Source of the DNA: Marinomonas profundimaris
GTDB lineage: Bacteria > Pseudomonadota > Gammaproteobacteria > Pseudomonadales > Marinomonadaceae
DNA: 64,000 nucleotides
Assembly: GCF_000508165.1 (NCBI RefSeq)
Contig: NZ_AYOZ01000023.1
Span: 124,001 to 188,000 of the forward strand
Reading direction: 5' to 3'
The notes beneath the pieces were generated by a model. That model was not told where the DNA came from and did no database searches. It was given only the letters and a program-made list of their open reading frames with translations. The translations under genes were made by a program, and so were the position numbers. This document shows, one piece after another, positions 44,287 to 54,109 of this stretch; within the stretch, counting starts at the first letter, position 1, and every line of letters starts with the position of its first letter.

Positions 44287-45696
44287 TTATTTGGTTTTCT
44301 TCGCTTTCTTATTCGGCAGGTCGGTAATGGTCCCTGCGCCAAGCTCCGCTGCTAAACCAACGGTTTCGTGGAGGCTTGGGTGGGCGTGGATGGTTAAAGC
44401 GATGTCTTCCAATGTTGCGCCGAATTCGATGGCTAAGGTCAGTTCCCCGAGTAGCTCTCCAGCGTGAGAACCAACAACGCCAGCGCCTAAGACGCGTTCG
44501 GTGGCTTCGTCATAGATGAGTTTGGTTTTGCCTTGCGTCACGCCGGAAGCAATGGCTCGGCCGCTGGCAGTCCACGGAAAAACGGCGGTTTTGACGGCAA
44601 TGTTTTGTTTTTTCGCTTCGGTTTCGGTTAAGCCAACCCAAGCCACTTCTGGAAAAGTATACGCAATGGAAGGAATGGCGAGCGGTTGGAAATCTACCTT
44701 GTGACCCGCGACGACTTCGGCAGCGGTGTGGCCTTGATGAGACGCTTTGTGTGCGAGCATTGGGCCATGAGTCACGTCGCCAATGGCGTATATATTGGGT
44801 ACAGATGTTCTGCACTGATCGTCAGTCAATACAAAGCCGCGTTCGTCCAATTTTACGCCGATGTCTGCAATGCCCGCGGTTTTACCGTTGGGTGATCTGC
44901 CTACCGCCACTAATACCGCATCCACGGCGAGTTGGCGCTCGCCCTCTTTGTCTTTCAAGGTGACATTTAGCGCTTTTGGTGTGGCTTCAATGTTGGTGAC
45001 TTGTGTTTGGGTCAAAAACGTCATGCGGTCTTGATTGGCCTGTTCGAATACGCGAACTAGGTCTTTGTCTGCCCCCGTCATGATTTGGTCGCCAAGCTCA
45101 GCGACGGTAATTTTCGCGCCTAATGATTGATACACCGTCGCCATTTCCAAACCAATAATGCCGCCGCCAAGCACCAATAGATGCTCTGGAATGCGTTCGA
45201 GCTGCAGCGCGCTGGTGGCGTCTAAAATACGTGGGTCGTCGTACGGTACGAAAGGCAATCGAATGGCGCGAGAACCCACAGCGATGATCGCGTTCTTAAA
45301 GTCTAATTTCTCTTCTTTACCGTCTTTTGTGACAACAATAGAGCGGGCGGAGTCAAACTTGCCTTCGCCATGAAGCACGGTGACTTTTCTGCCTTTGGCC
45401 ATCATGGTGAGGCCGCCCGTTAAAGTGTCTACGGTGGATTGTCGGTGGTGTCGAATGGCGTCAAGGTCGATGGTGGGTTTGGTGAATTGCACACCATGAG
45501 ACGGCTCGTCGGCCATGAGTATTTTTCCAGCCACGTGCAACAGGGCTTTCGATGGAATGCAACCCACATTGAGACAAACGCCGCCAAGCGTATTGTGGCG
45601 CTCTATCATGGCGACGTTTAATCCTAAATCAGCCGCTCGAAACGCCGACGCATAGCCGCCAGGGCCACTGCCTAAAACCACAAGATCGTATGTCAT
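44287..45696 (-). CDS. lpd: Dihydrolipoyl dehydrogenase
   Basis: 469-residue flavoprotein disulfide reductase (E3). FAD motif VLGSGPGGYASAFRAADLG, redox-active pair in GGVCLNVGCIPSKALLH, NAD-binding GGGIIGLEMATVY, and the C-terminal catalytic HAHPSLHETV are intact. No E1 or E2 genes flank it, unlike housekeeping lpd. Upstream lies a divergent TetR regulator with a palindromic operator next to the lpd start, so this copy appears to be separately regulated. Confidence 0.94.
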   Translation of the reverse strand: MTYDLVVLGSGPGGYASAFRAADLGLNVAMIERHNTLGGVCLNVGCIPSKALLHVAGKILMADEPSHGVQFTKPTIDLDAIRHHRQSTVDTLTGGLTMMAKGRKVTVLHGEGKFDSARSIVVTKDGKEEKLDFKNAIIAVGSRAIRLPFVPYDDPRILDATSALQLERIPEHLLVLGGGIIGLEMATVYQSLGAKITVAELGDQIMTGADKDLVRVFEQANQDRMTFLTQTQVTNIEATPKALNVTLKDKEGERQLAVDAVLVAVGRSPNGKTAGIADIGVKLDERGFVLTDDQCRTSVPNIYAIGDVTHGPMLAHKASHQGHTAAEVVAGHKVDFQPLAIPSIAYTFPEVAWVGLTETEAKKQNIAVKTAVFPWTASGRAIASGVTQGKTKLIYDEATERVLGAGVVGSHAGELLGELTLAIEFGATLEDIALTIHAHPSLHETVGLAAELGAGTITDLPNKKAKKTK

Positions 45697-45738
45697 TCTT
45701 CACTCCTAATTGGGTGTTTGGAAAAGGTAAAAACAATT

Positions 45739-45756
45739 ACCTATCACTAGATAGGT
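45739..45756. promoter_or_regulatory. TetR operator 1 (lpd-proximal)
   Basis: ACCTATC-ACTA-GATAGGT, a perfect 7-bp inverted repeat 42 bases upstream of the lpd start. Identical core in operator 2. Confidence 0.85.
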
Positions 45757-45794
45757 GAAATATAACTGGTAGATTTACGCTAGGTCAATAAAAT

Positions 45795-45812
45795 ACCTAT
45801 CACTAGATAGAT
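45795..45812. promoter_or_regulatory. TetR operator 2 (tetR-proximal)
   Basis: ACCTATCACTAGATAGAT repeats operator 1 with two changes at the end, 22 bases before the regulator start. The copy near each gene suggests the TetR protein represses both. Confidence 0.82.
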
Positions 45813-45834
45813 AAATCGAAAAGAGACGTTCTTA

Positions 45835-46398
45835 ATGATAGCTGGAAAAAATGACACCAAACGCCAAATTCAAGATGTTGCCGAGCGCTTCATTATCCAA
45901 GGTGGCTACAATGCGTTTAGCTTTCGTGCCATTGCGGAAGAGATTGGAATAAAGAGTGCAAGTGTTCACTATCATTTTCCGACTAAGGCAAATCTTGCTT
46001 CTGCAATTTTGGCGCGTTACACCTTGTTGTTTTCTGAACAACTACCGAACCCAAATAATGAAAAAATAAATGCGTCGTTGTTGCTGAATGGATTCATCGA
46101 TGGCTTCAAAGCCAAAGTCGTCGATCAGCGCAATATGAGCTTGTGTACCATGTTGACCGCCGATAAACACATTCTGCCAGAGGAAGTGAGCGCGGAATTG
46201 GCGGCGTTTTATAATGTGAAGCTTGCATGGCTAACGCAGGTCTTTATGCGATTGGAACAAGTTACTGAAGATCAGGCGTTGGTGCTCGCCAGCCAATTAC
46301 TGGCAAGCCTACATGGCGCATCGGTTTTGGTACAAGGCACCAATCAACCGGACTTTTTTGATCGAGCCTTGTCCAACTGGAAAAGCCGCTATTCTTAA
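45835..46398 (+). CDS. TetR-family regulator
   Basis: 187-residue TetR repressor with HTH TKRQIQDVAERFIIQGGYNAFSFRAIAEEIGIKSASVHYHFPTKANL spanning residues 8-54 and a helical ligand domain. It is divergent from lpd, and two near-identical palindromes in the 138-base shared region are its likely operators. Ligand unknown; the VHYHFPTKANLA recognition helix end is canonical. Confidence 0.9.
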   Translation: MIAGKNDTKRQIQDVAERFIIQGGYNAFSFRAIAEEIGIKSASVHYHFPTKANLASAILARYTLLFSEQLPNPNNEKINASLLLNGFIDGFKAKVVDQRNMSLCTMLTADKHILPEEVSAELAAFYNVKLAWLTQVFMRLEQVTEDQALVLASQLLASLHGASVLVQGTNQPDFFDRALSNWKSRYS

Positions 46399-46463
46399 AA
46401 GGCGGGGTGATTTATCAATTCAAGCGACACCATGATTGATGTATCATCAAACTTCCACAGTTT

Positions 46464-47420
46464 ATGCGAAAAATTTGCTCAATGAGTTCAGCCGATAAGC
46501 ACTTATATCATCCTACTTTTCAGTGGCGGTTTCTTCATCCTCGCTTTTGGCTTACTTGGCTTGGCGTTTTCTGCGCGTTGCTCATTGCTTTTTTACCAGT
46601 ATGCTGGCGCGACAAATTGGCCAGCAAAATTGCCTGTTCACTGTTGCACACAAAAAGCGGGGCGTTAAAGCGCGCACGTATCAATCTTGAGCAGTGCTTT
46701 CCTGAAAAACCGTTAGAAGAACGCGAGCATTTGCTAAAAAGAAGTTTTGAAACCGCTGCGCAATTTTTTATCGCTTATGGTGAGTTGATCATTCGCAGCA
46801 AGAAACACTGTGAAGACCGTTGTGTGGTGTCGGGCGAAGAGCATTTGTTCCCTTTATTAGACAGCGGGAAAAAAGTGATTGCGCTGGTTCCTCATTGTTG
46901 GGCGATTGATTACGCGGGCATTATGTTAACGGCCAAAGGCTACAAAACGGTGGCGATGATTCGTACGCAGAAAAATCCGATTTTAAATTGGTTGATTCAT
47001 CGTCAACGCATTCGCTACGGCGCGCGCGTGTATTGCCGAACCAGCGGCATTAAACCCTTTATGAGAGCCATCAAAGAAGGCCATTTAGGCTACTATTTGC
47101 CAGATGAAGATTTGGGCGCACGCCACTCGGTTTTCACGCCGTTCTTTGCGTCTAATAAAGCCACCATGAAAGGCTTGGGTAAGCTTGCTAAAGTCACGGA
47201 CGCGACGGTAGTGCCTATGCTGCCAGCGTACAATACAGAAACGGGGAAATATGAACTGTTCATTTCGCCTCCGTTGGAAAACTTCCCAAGTGATAGTGAA
47301 GAGTCTGACGCTTTGATCATGAATCAGGCGTTGGAAGCCATGATTGGGGAACACCCTGAACAGTATATGTGGGTGCTTAATTTGTTGCGCACACGCCCCG
47401 ACGGCTCTCGTCTTTATTAG
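46464..47420 (+). CDS. lpxM: Lipid A biosynthesis late acyltransferase (LpxM/LpxL family)
   Basis: 318-residue inner-membrane acyltransferase adding a secondary acyl chain to Kdo2-lipid A. N-terminal membrane segment WLTWLGVFCALLIAFLPV; the active-site region is VPHCWAIDYAGIML (HxxxxD-like), followed by GIKPFMRAIKEGHLGYYLPDEDLG and a C-terminal PEQYMWVLNLLRTRP close to LpxM. The start could also be the ATG at 46482; neither has a good ribosome site. Precedes hemF, as htrB-type genes do in the origin-proximal block of pseudomonads. Confidence 0.9.
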   Translation: MRKICSMSSADKHLYHPTFQWRFLHPRFWLTWLGVFCALLIAFLPVCWRDKLASKIACSLLHTKSGALKRARINLEQCFPEKPLEEREHLLKRSFETAAQFFIAYGELIIRSKKHCEDRCVVSGEEHLFPLLDSGKKVIALVPHCWAIDYAGIMLTAKGYKTVAMIRTQKNPILNWLIHRQRIRYGARVYCRTSGIKPFMRAIKEGHLGYYLPDEDLGARHSVFTPFFASNKATMKGLGKLAKVTDATVVPMLPAYNTETGKYELFISPPLENFPSDSEESDALIMNQALEAMIGEHPEQYMWVLNLLRTRPDGSRLY

Positions 47421-47492
47421 CGTTAATCTTCTCTTCATAGTTCCTTCGCGAAAGTGGCCATTTCAATGGTAAACTACGGCTTAAAATTTTAG

Positions 47493-48488
<996 letters not shown>

Positions 48489-48534
48489 AGAAAATACAAC
48501 GACATCGCGCTTAGAATAAACAAGAGGACATATT

Positions 48535-49344
48535 TTGGATCAATACGCCGTGGTAGGTAATCCGATTGCTCACAGCAAATCGCCAAGCATTCATACGTAT
48601 TTTGCGGAGCAAACCCAGCAAACGTTGACGTATTCGACCCTACTGGGCGACGATATTGAATTTGAAAACCAAATAAGAGCCTTTTTGGCGAGCGACGGAA
48701 AAGGCCTTAATGTTACCTTGCCTTTTAAAGAGCGTGCTTATGCTATGTGTGACGTATTAAGTAAACGCGCGGAACAAGCTGGTGCGGTGAACACAATCGT
48801 GATGAGCGAAAATGGCGACCTATTCGGCGATAATACTGACGGAATCGGCATGGTTCGCGACATGATCGACAATCACGGACAGACATTAAAAGGCAAGCGC
48901 GTCTTGGTTTTGGGCGCCGGTGGCGCGGTGCGAGGTGTGCTTGAACCTATTTTGTCCGAGCAACCAAAATCTGTCACCATAGCCAATCGAACGGTTGAAA
49001 AAGCACACGTGTTGGCGCGGCATTTTGAGTGTTTGGCGTCGACCTTTGAAGATTTAGAAGGCGCATTCGACATCATCATCAATGGCACATCGGCGAGTTT
49101 GTCTGGCCGTTTACCGCCGTTAAAAGACGAATTAGTCGGCGAGCAAACTTGGTGTTACGACATGATGTACGGCGCGGACCGCACGGTGTTTCTCGCGTGG
49201 GCGCATCAGCGTGGCGCCAACGGTGCTGACGGTCTGGGTATGTTGGTTGGGCAAGCCGCCGAAGCCTTTTATTTGTGGCGTAACGTTCGCCCAGAGACCG
49301 CCAGCTTGGTTGCGCTGATGCGCAAACAAATGGAAGACTGTTGA
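48535..49344 (+). CDS. aroE: Shikimate dehydrogenase
   Basis: 269-residue NADPH enzyme of aromatic amino-acid synthesis. The substrate site VVGNPIAHSKSPSIH, the catalytic Lys in NVTLPFKE, Asp in DNTDGIG and NADP motif VLGAGGAVRGVL are intact. The start is TTG (48535), with AGAGGA six bases upstream, an uncommon but supported start giving the family-typical N-terminus DQYAVVGNP. It follows hemF by 46 bases. Confidence 0.95.
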   Translation: MDQYAVVGNPIAHSKSPSIHTYFAEQTQQTLTYSTLLGDDIEFENQIRAFLASDGKGLNVTLPFKERAYAMCDVLSKRAEQAGAVNTIVMSENGDLFGDNTDGIGMVRDMIDNHGQTLKGKRVLVLGAGGAVRGVLEPILSEQPKSVTIANRTVEKAHVLARHFECLASTFEDLEGAFDIIINGTSASLSGRLPPLKDELVGEQTWCYDMMYGADRTVFLAWAHQRGANGADGLGMLVGQAAEAFYLWRNVRPETASLVALMRKQMEDC

Positions 49345-49366
49345 TCCGCGAACGAAAGGGCACTGT

Positions 49367-50524
49367 ATGAAAGCGCAATGGTTTAATTCAGTTGACCAAA
49401 TCGGCGAAGCCAAGTGGCAAGCGGCCATTGGAGAAACGCATTACCCTTTTGCGCAATTTGCCTTTCATAACGCCTTAGAACAAAGCAAAAGCATTGGCGA
49501 CGGAACGGGTTGGTATCCTGAATATCTGCTCGTGATCGATGATGACGACAGCCCGCTGGCGATTGCCCCAACCTATTTGAAAACACATTCTCAGGGCGAA
49601 TTTGTTTTTGATTGGTCGTGGGCGGATGCGTATCAGCGCCACGGCATGCGGTATTACCCGAAACGCATTTGGGCGATACCTTTTTCTCCGGTGACGGGGT
49701 TGCGGATATTTTCTCACCTTGACCCAAAAGGCGACGATGTTCCGTTTTCGCATCTTTATCCCGCGCTTGCGGAATTGATGACACAAGCGAATCAAGAACG
49801 ACAATTTTCGAGCTGGCATTTGCTGTTTACCAAGCCAGAACACGCGGCTTTATTCGCACCAAACAAAGACCTACTGCATCGTATATCTTGTCAATTTCAT
49901 TGGTTTAATCGTGACTATCACGACATGGAACACTACTTTTCTCATTTCTCCAGCCGCAAACGCAAAGCCGCACGCAAAGAGCGAGACAAAGTCACTAAGC
50001 AAGGTATTCATCTCACTCGAACAGTTGGTAATGAGCTGACGGCAGCTGAGATTGATTTCTTTTATTTATGTTACCAATCCACGTACGCCAAACGCGGACA
50101 GCAAGGGTATTTAACGCGTGAATTCTTTGGGCAACTGGCCGAGACCATGGGTGAGCAAATCCTCTTAGTACAAGCGTACCGAGGCGAGGAAACGATCGCG
50201 GCGTCGTGGTGTTTCTTCGACGATCACTCTTTATATGGTCGTTATTGGGGCTGTATGGAAGAAGTTGATTGCCTGCATTTTGAAGCGTGTTATTACCAAG
50301 GCATCGAATTCTGTCTTGAAAAAGGGTTACAGCACTTTGATCCTGGTACGCAAGGGGAACACAAAATCGCCCGAGGTTTTGAGCCCGTTTTTAGCCATAG
50401 CATTCATTACATTGCCCACGAAGGCTTCCGTGATGCGATTGGGAATTTCTGTGAAGAAGAAGCGGAATCTGTGCGCGAGTATCATCAAGATACCCACGCG
50501 TTGTTGCCGTTTAAAGAGAGGTAA
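49367..50524 (+). CDS. FemAB-like/GNAT acyltransferase (PF04339 type)
   Basis: 385-residue protein of the peptidoglycan-biosynthesis-like DUF482 family, related to FemAB aminoacyl and GNAT acyltransferases. DWSWADAYQRHGMRYYPK and SSRKRKAARKERDKV, then CYYQGIEFCLEKGLQHFDPGTQGEHKIARGFEP are family hallmarks. Substrate is not established for this family. It lies 22 bases after aroE and may be cotranscribed. Its TAA stop overlaps the first bases of repeat copy 2. Confidence 0.87.
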   Translation: MKAQWFNSVDQIGEAKWQAAIGETHYPFAQFAFHNALEQSKSIGDGTGWYPEYLLVIDDDDSPLAIAPTYLKTHSQGEFVFDWSWADAYQRHGMRYYPKRIWAIPFSPVTGLRIFSHLDPKGDDVPFSHLYPALAELMTQANQERQFSSWHLLFTKPEHAALFAPNKDLLHRISCQFHWFNRDYHDMEHYFSHFSSRKRKAARKERDKVTKQGIHLTRTVGNELTAAEIDFFYLCYQSTYAKRGQQGYLTREFFGQLAETMGEQILLVQAYRGEETIAASWCFFDDHSLYGRYWGCMEEVDCLHFEACYYQGIEFCLEKGLQHFDPGTQGEHKIARGFEPVFSHSIHYIAHEGFRDAIGNFCEEEAESVREYHQDTHALLPFKER

Positions 50525-50616
50525 CCCCCCCTCCCTACCTCTCCCTTAGCAGAGAGAGGAGTGTAGAGATTTTGTACCCTCCCCTTATCTTCAAGGGGAG
50601 GGTTAGGGAGGGGTTA
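50523..50616. repeat. Dispersed G-rich palindromic element, copy 2
   Basis: Starts AACCCCCCCTCCCTACCTC at the acyltransferase stop and ends GGTTAGGGAGGGGTTAA before the hmp stop, between convergent genes. The inner hairpin CCCTCCCCTT..AAGGGGAGGG is perfect, and the G-quadruplex motif GGGGAGGGTTAGGGAGGGG at 50595-50613 is identical to copy 1. Confidence 0.9.
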
Positions 50617-50620
50617 AACA

Positions 50621-51811
50621 TCACACGTCTTTATGCGGACCGAATAATTCGTAATGAATACGGTCTGCTCCCACGCCAAGCGTTAACAGCTGCTGCTTAA
50701 CAAACATCATGAAGCCGACTGGGCCGCATAAGTAAAACTCGCCATTGGTGAGCGGTAAGCTGTCTTTGATCGGATCCAATGCCATATTGCCTTCAATCAC
50801 GCCGTCTTCTGCGTTGTCCGCTTGCTCGTACCAAGTATGAACAGACAGGTTCAAGGTGCCTTTAAGGCCGTTTACGTGCTCTTTGAAAGAATGCTGACCT
50901 TGATTCGCACAAGCGTGTAAGTAATGTACTGGCTGCGTGTAGCCTTGTTTAGCAAGTGTATTCAGCATGGCTTGCATGGGCGTTAAGCCAACGCCACCAG
51001 AAATCAACACCACCTGTGTTTGTTTGTCCTTGAAGAAGAAGTCGCCAGCCGGTGGCATGGCTTCAATCTCGTCTCCAACGTTTAGATGATCATGCAGGTA
51101 ATTGGACATAACGCCTGCCATGTCATCGCTGCCTTCACGTTTTACGCTGATTCGATAAGTCTGATTATTTGGTGCTGTTGATAGAGAGTATTGACGTATC
51201 TCATCGTATTCATTGCCTTTTGGATGTAATTTAACGCCCAAGTATTGGCCTGGAAGATAGTCGATCACCGCGCCGCCGTCGGTTGGTTCAAAAACGAAAC
51301 TGGTCACAAGATCGGACTCCGGTGTTTTGGACGCCACGCGGAAACGACGGAAATCTTCCCAGCCGCCGGCTTGCGCCGCGCGCTCTTTGTAAAGGTCGCT
51401 TTCTATTTTGATAAAAATGTCAGCCAGTTGCCCGTAAGCCGCTACCCACGCTTCTTCAACGTCTTTAGTGAAAGCGTCTGGTGCCAGCTCGCGCAAGGTT
51501 TCGATCAAGTGATGACCAACGATATCGTATTGATCTGGCTGAATATTAAAGCTGGTGTGTTTATGAGCAATGCGCATTACGGCACCGGTGAGGACGTCTA
51601 AATTGTCGATGTGCGTCGCGTAAGCCGCAATGGCATTGAACAACGCGGCTGGCTGACCACCTGTTTTTTGGTGCGTCATGTTGAACACGTTTTTCAGCTC
51701 AGGATTGTGCGAAAACATACGTTGGTAGAAATGCTCGGTAATGGCGGTTCCGGCTGAAGCAAGCAGCGGAATAGTGGCTTTCACTGTGTCTATATGTTGT
51801 TGCGATAACAT
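50621..51811 (-). CDS. hmp: Flavohaemoprotein, nitric oxide dioxygenase
   Basis: 396-residue enzyme converting NO to nitrate with oxygen and NAD(P)H. The N-terminal globin domain shows VKATIPLLASAGTAITEHFY and the proximal haem His in RIAHKHTSF; the reductase part has the FAD motif IRQYSLS and the NAD-binding GGVGLTPMQAML, ending IHYELFGPHK. Length equals E. coli Hmp. It is driven by a sigma-54 promoter with NorR-type sites further upstream and is divergent from norR. Confidence 0.97.
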   Translation of the reverse strand: MLSQQHIDTVKATIPLLASAGTAITEHFYQRMFSHNPELKNVFNMTHQKTGGQPAALFNAIAAYATHIDNLDVLTGAVMRIAHKHTSFNIQPDQYDIVGHHLIETLRELAPDAFTKDVEEAWVAAYGQLADIFIKIESDLYKERAAQAGGWEDFRRFRVASKTPESDLVTSFVFEPTDGGAVIDYLPGQYLGVKLHPKGNEYDEIRQYSLSTAPNNQTYRISVKREGSDDMAGVMSNYLHDHLNVGDEIEAMPPAGDFFFKDKQTQVVLISGGVGLTPMQAMLNTLAKQGYTQPVHYLHACANQGQHSFKEHVNGLKGTLNLSVHTWYEQADNAEDGVIEGNMALDPIKDSLPLTNGEFYLCGPVGFMMFVKQQLLTLGVGADRIHYELFGPHKDV

Positions 51812-51859
51812 GATTGTTTCCTTTTAAATCAATGAAGAAAGGTGTGTTATCTGTACTAT

Positions 51860-51875
51860 TGCGAAGGTCGTGCCA
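51860..51875 (-). promoter_or_regulatory. Sigma-54 promoter of hmp
   Basis: On the minus strand TGGCACGACCTTCGCA matches the -24/-12 consensus TGGCACG-N4-TTGC at all but one base, with the required GG-N10-GC spacing. About 50 bases upstream of the hmp start codon. Confidence 0.88.
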
Positions 51876-51928
51876 AAAAATAAATATCAATAAAATCATA
51901 ATGTTATGGTTTTAATCTTCTAATAAGA

Positions 51929-51983
51929 GTCAATAAGACTCATAAATATAAAAGTCTATATGATATATTCGAGTCAAAGTGAC
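51929..51983. promoter_or_regulatory. NorR enhancer sites
   Basis: Two clear GT-N7-AC sites of the NorR type: GTCAATAAGAC (51929-51939) and GTCAAAGTGAC (51973-51983, matching GTCA-N3-TGAC). A third, weaker GTCTATATGAT lies at 51954-51964. They lie about 55-125 bases upstream of the hmp sigma-54 promoter, the expected enhancer distance, and in the leader of norR, allowing autoregulation. Confidence 0.78.
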
Positions 51984-52016
51984 ACAGTTCGAAATGCATC
52001 CTACGAGTCGATGACT

Positions 52017-53582
52017 ATGAATCAGGTTTCCAACAACGCCCTACTCAGCTTTGCCTTAGACCTTGCCAGCGCGGTGACGCAGCCGAATCGCTTTGAGCAA
52101 TTGGTCTTCGCCGTGCGGGCCACCATTAATTGTGATGCGGTTGTTCTACTGGTGCATAACCACGGCGTGTTAACGCCTATTGCCCAGCGGGGGTTGTCTG
52201 AAGACCTGATGGGAAGACGCTTTACCATTGCAGAACACCCAAGGCTAAACGCCATTTGTGGCGGTCATTATCCGGTTCGCTTTGCCGCCGATTCCCCACT
52301 CCCTGATCCTTATGACGGCATGGTGTTGGGACACGATGAACATTTGACGGTGCATTCCTGCATGGGTGTGCCGTTTTATTTGGAAGGAAAACTGATAGGC
52401 GCGGTCACGTTGGACAGTATTTCCCCCGGCGTGTTTGATGACATTGATGCACGCGCCTTAGAAATCATTGGCACCATGGCCGCGATGACGCTAAACACCG
52501 CCATGTTGATGGAACAATTGGAAAACAAGTCGCAACATGCCCAACATGTTTTGAAAGTCATGAGCGAGAAAAGTGCTGAAATGATTGGTCAAAGCAAGGC
52601 GATTCAAGACCTAAAACAGTCGATTCAGCTTGTCGCACCGTCGGATTTTGCGATATTGATTGAAGGCGAAACCGGCGTTGGAAAAGAGCTGGTTGCGCGC
52701 GCCTTGCACGAACATTCGTCTCGTTCTGACGCACCAATGGTTTACGTCAATTGCGCCGCGATTCCGCTTCATCTCATTGAAAGCGAGTTGTTTGGTCATG
52801 TGAAAGGCGCGTTTACTGGCGCAGATCGAGACCGAGATGGCAAGTTTCTGTTGGCCGATGGCGGCACATTATTATTGGATGAAATTGGGGAATTGCCCTT
52901 AGAAGTACAAGGCACTTTGCTTCGCGCTATTCAAAACCAAGAAATTCAAGCGGTTGGCAAAGACCAAGTCCGCAAAGTCGACGTGCGAATCATCGCCGCG
53001 ACCAATCGCCACTTGGCGACCGAAGTCGCGGAGAATCGATTCCGTGCCGATTTATTTCACCGACTCAGCGTCTTCCCAATCCAAGTGCCGGCATTGCGTG
53101 ATCGACAAGGTGATATTCCATTATTGGCAGGGTTTTTCGCCGAACGATTTCGTCGAAAACTGGGCTTGCAGCAGCTTACCTTGTCGCCATCGGCCATTCA
53201 GATGCTAGAAGCCTATCGTTGGCCTGGGAATGTCCGAGAACTTGAACACGTTATTTCTCGCGCTGCCCTTTTCTCAAAAGCGGACCACCCAACGGGCATC
53301 ACGGTGATTTCACCAACGCACTTAACAGGGTTACAAATTGACAATGAGATTAAAGAAAAGATACAGAATGCAGACGTATTGCAACCCCGCTTAGACAAAC
53401 AAGAAACAATCGATTTGCGTTTAGAAACAGAAGCTTACCAACGTGACATTATCCGTAAAGCGCTAGAAACCAATGAAGGAAATTGGACGAAAGCCGCTCA
53501 GCAGCTGTCTATGGATCGTGCTAACTTAGCGCGTTTGGCAAAACGTTTAGGGATTGTCGTCGCTAAAGAAATTCGCGCTTAG
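52017..53582 (+). CDS. norR: NO-responsive sigma-54 activator NorR
   Basis: 521-residue enhancer-binding protein. An N-terminal GAF domain (about 1-180) binds NO through a mononuclear iron in family members; the AAA+ domain has Walker A GETGVGKE, the sigma-54 contact loop GAFTGAD and Walker B GGTLLLDEIGEL; the C-terminal Fis-type HTH is AAQQLSMDRANLARLAKRLG. Sequence and order match E. coli NorR along its length (e.g. VRFAADSPLPDPYDGM). Start at 52017 aligns best; ATG at 52011 or 51960 are alternatives, but the latter would place a NorR site inside the gene. Confidence 0.94.
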   Translation: MNQVSNNALLSFALDLASAVTQPNRFEQLVFAVRATINCDAVVLLVHNHGVLTPIAQRGLSEDLMGRRFTIAEHPRLNAICGGHYPVRFAADSPLPDPYDGMVLGHDEHLTVHSCMGVPFYLEGKLIGAVTLDSISPGVFDDIDARALEIIGTMAAMTLNTAMLMEQLENKSQHAQHVLKVMSEKSAEMIGQSKAIQDLKQSIQLVAPSDFAILIEGETGVGKELVARALHEHSSRSDAPMVYVNCAAIPLHLIESELFGHVKGAFTGADRDRDGKFLLADGGTLLLDEIGELPLEVQGTLLRAIQNQEIQAVGKDQVRKVDVRIIAATNRHLATEVAENRFRADLFHRLSVFPIQVPALRDRQGDIPLLAGFFAERFRRKLGLQQLTLSPSAIQMLEAYRWPGNVRELEHVISRAALFSKADHPTGITVISPTHLTGLQIDNEIKEKIQNADVLQPRLDKQETIDLRLETEAYQRDIIRKALETNEGNWTKAAQQLSMDRANLARLAKRLGIVVAKEIRA

Positions 53583-53676
53583 AACCCCCTCCCAGCCTCC
53601 CTCTTAGCAGGGCGAGAAGCTAAGATTTTTAGTTCCTTCCCCTTATCTTCAAGGGGAGATACAAGGGTTAGGGGGG
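53583..53676. repeat. Dispersed G-rich palindromic element, copy 3 (degenerate)
   Basis: Starts AACCCCCTCCCAGCCTCC immediately after the norR stop, has CCTTCCCCTTATCTTCAAGGGG inside (split hairpin), and ends GGGTTAGGGGGGC. The G-quadruplex motif is broken by an AGATACAA insertion relative to copies 1 and 2. Again between convergent genes. Confidence 0.85.
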
Positions 53677-53682
53677 CAAGGC

Positions 53683-54108
53683 TTAATTATGCCTCGCTGC
53701 ACTTACCTGACGAATGCGTTCCGCGGGGAACTCAAGTTGAGGCAACAAATAGGCTTTCAATTCTTCTGGGTAGTTCAATTCGTCCAGCGCGGCCGCCATG
53801 CAGTTTAGCCACATGGCTTTCTCTTTTTCGGTCACAACTAAATGCGCGTGCGCTTGAGGTAAACTGATGGGGCCATATTTTTTGGAAAACAGCTTTTCAC
53901 CGCCCATCCAGCCCGATAAAAAAGACACCAGCTTGTCGATGGTTAACTCGATATTGTTTGGGTGCATGTCGAATAATGGTCGAAATTCTGGCGTGCTTTC
54001 CATGATTCGGTAGAATGTTTCGACCAGTGTTTGCAAGCCGGAAAGACCACCAACCGCTTGCAAGGTTCCATCGCTTTCGCCATACACTGGCAGATTAGAA
54101 TTTGTCAT
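53683..54108 (-). CDS. Truncated haemoglobin, group II
   Basis: 141-residue single-domain globin. WMGGEKLFSKKYGPISLPQAHAHLVVTEKEKAMWLNCM contains, within residues 63-100, the group II features: proximal His in the AHAHL segment and Trp at MWLNCM (G8). Start ATG at 54108; one base after the stop of the upstream small membrane protein, so the two are translationally coupled. With hmp and norR alongside, a role in NO or oxygen binding is likely. Confidence 0.88.
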   Translation of the reverse strand: MTNSNLPVYGESDGTLQAVGGLSGLQTLVETFYRIMESTPEFRPLFDMHPNNIELTIDKLVSFLSGWMGGEKLFSKKYGPISLPQAHAHLVVTEKEKAMWLNCMAAALDELNYPEELKAYLLPQLEFPAERIRQVSAARHN

Positions 54109-54109
54109 C

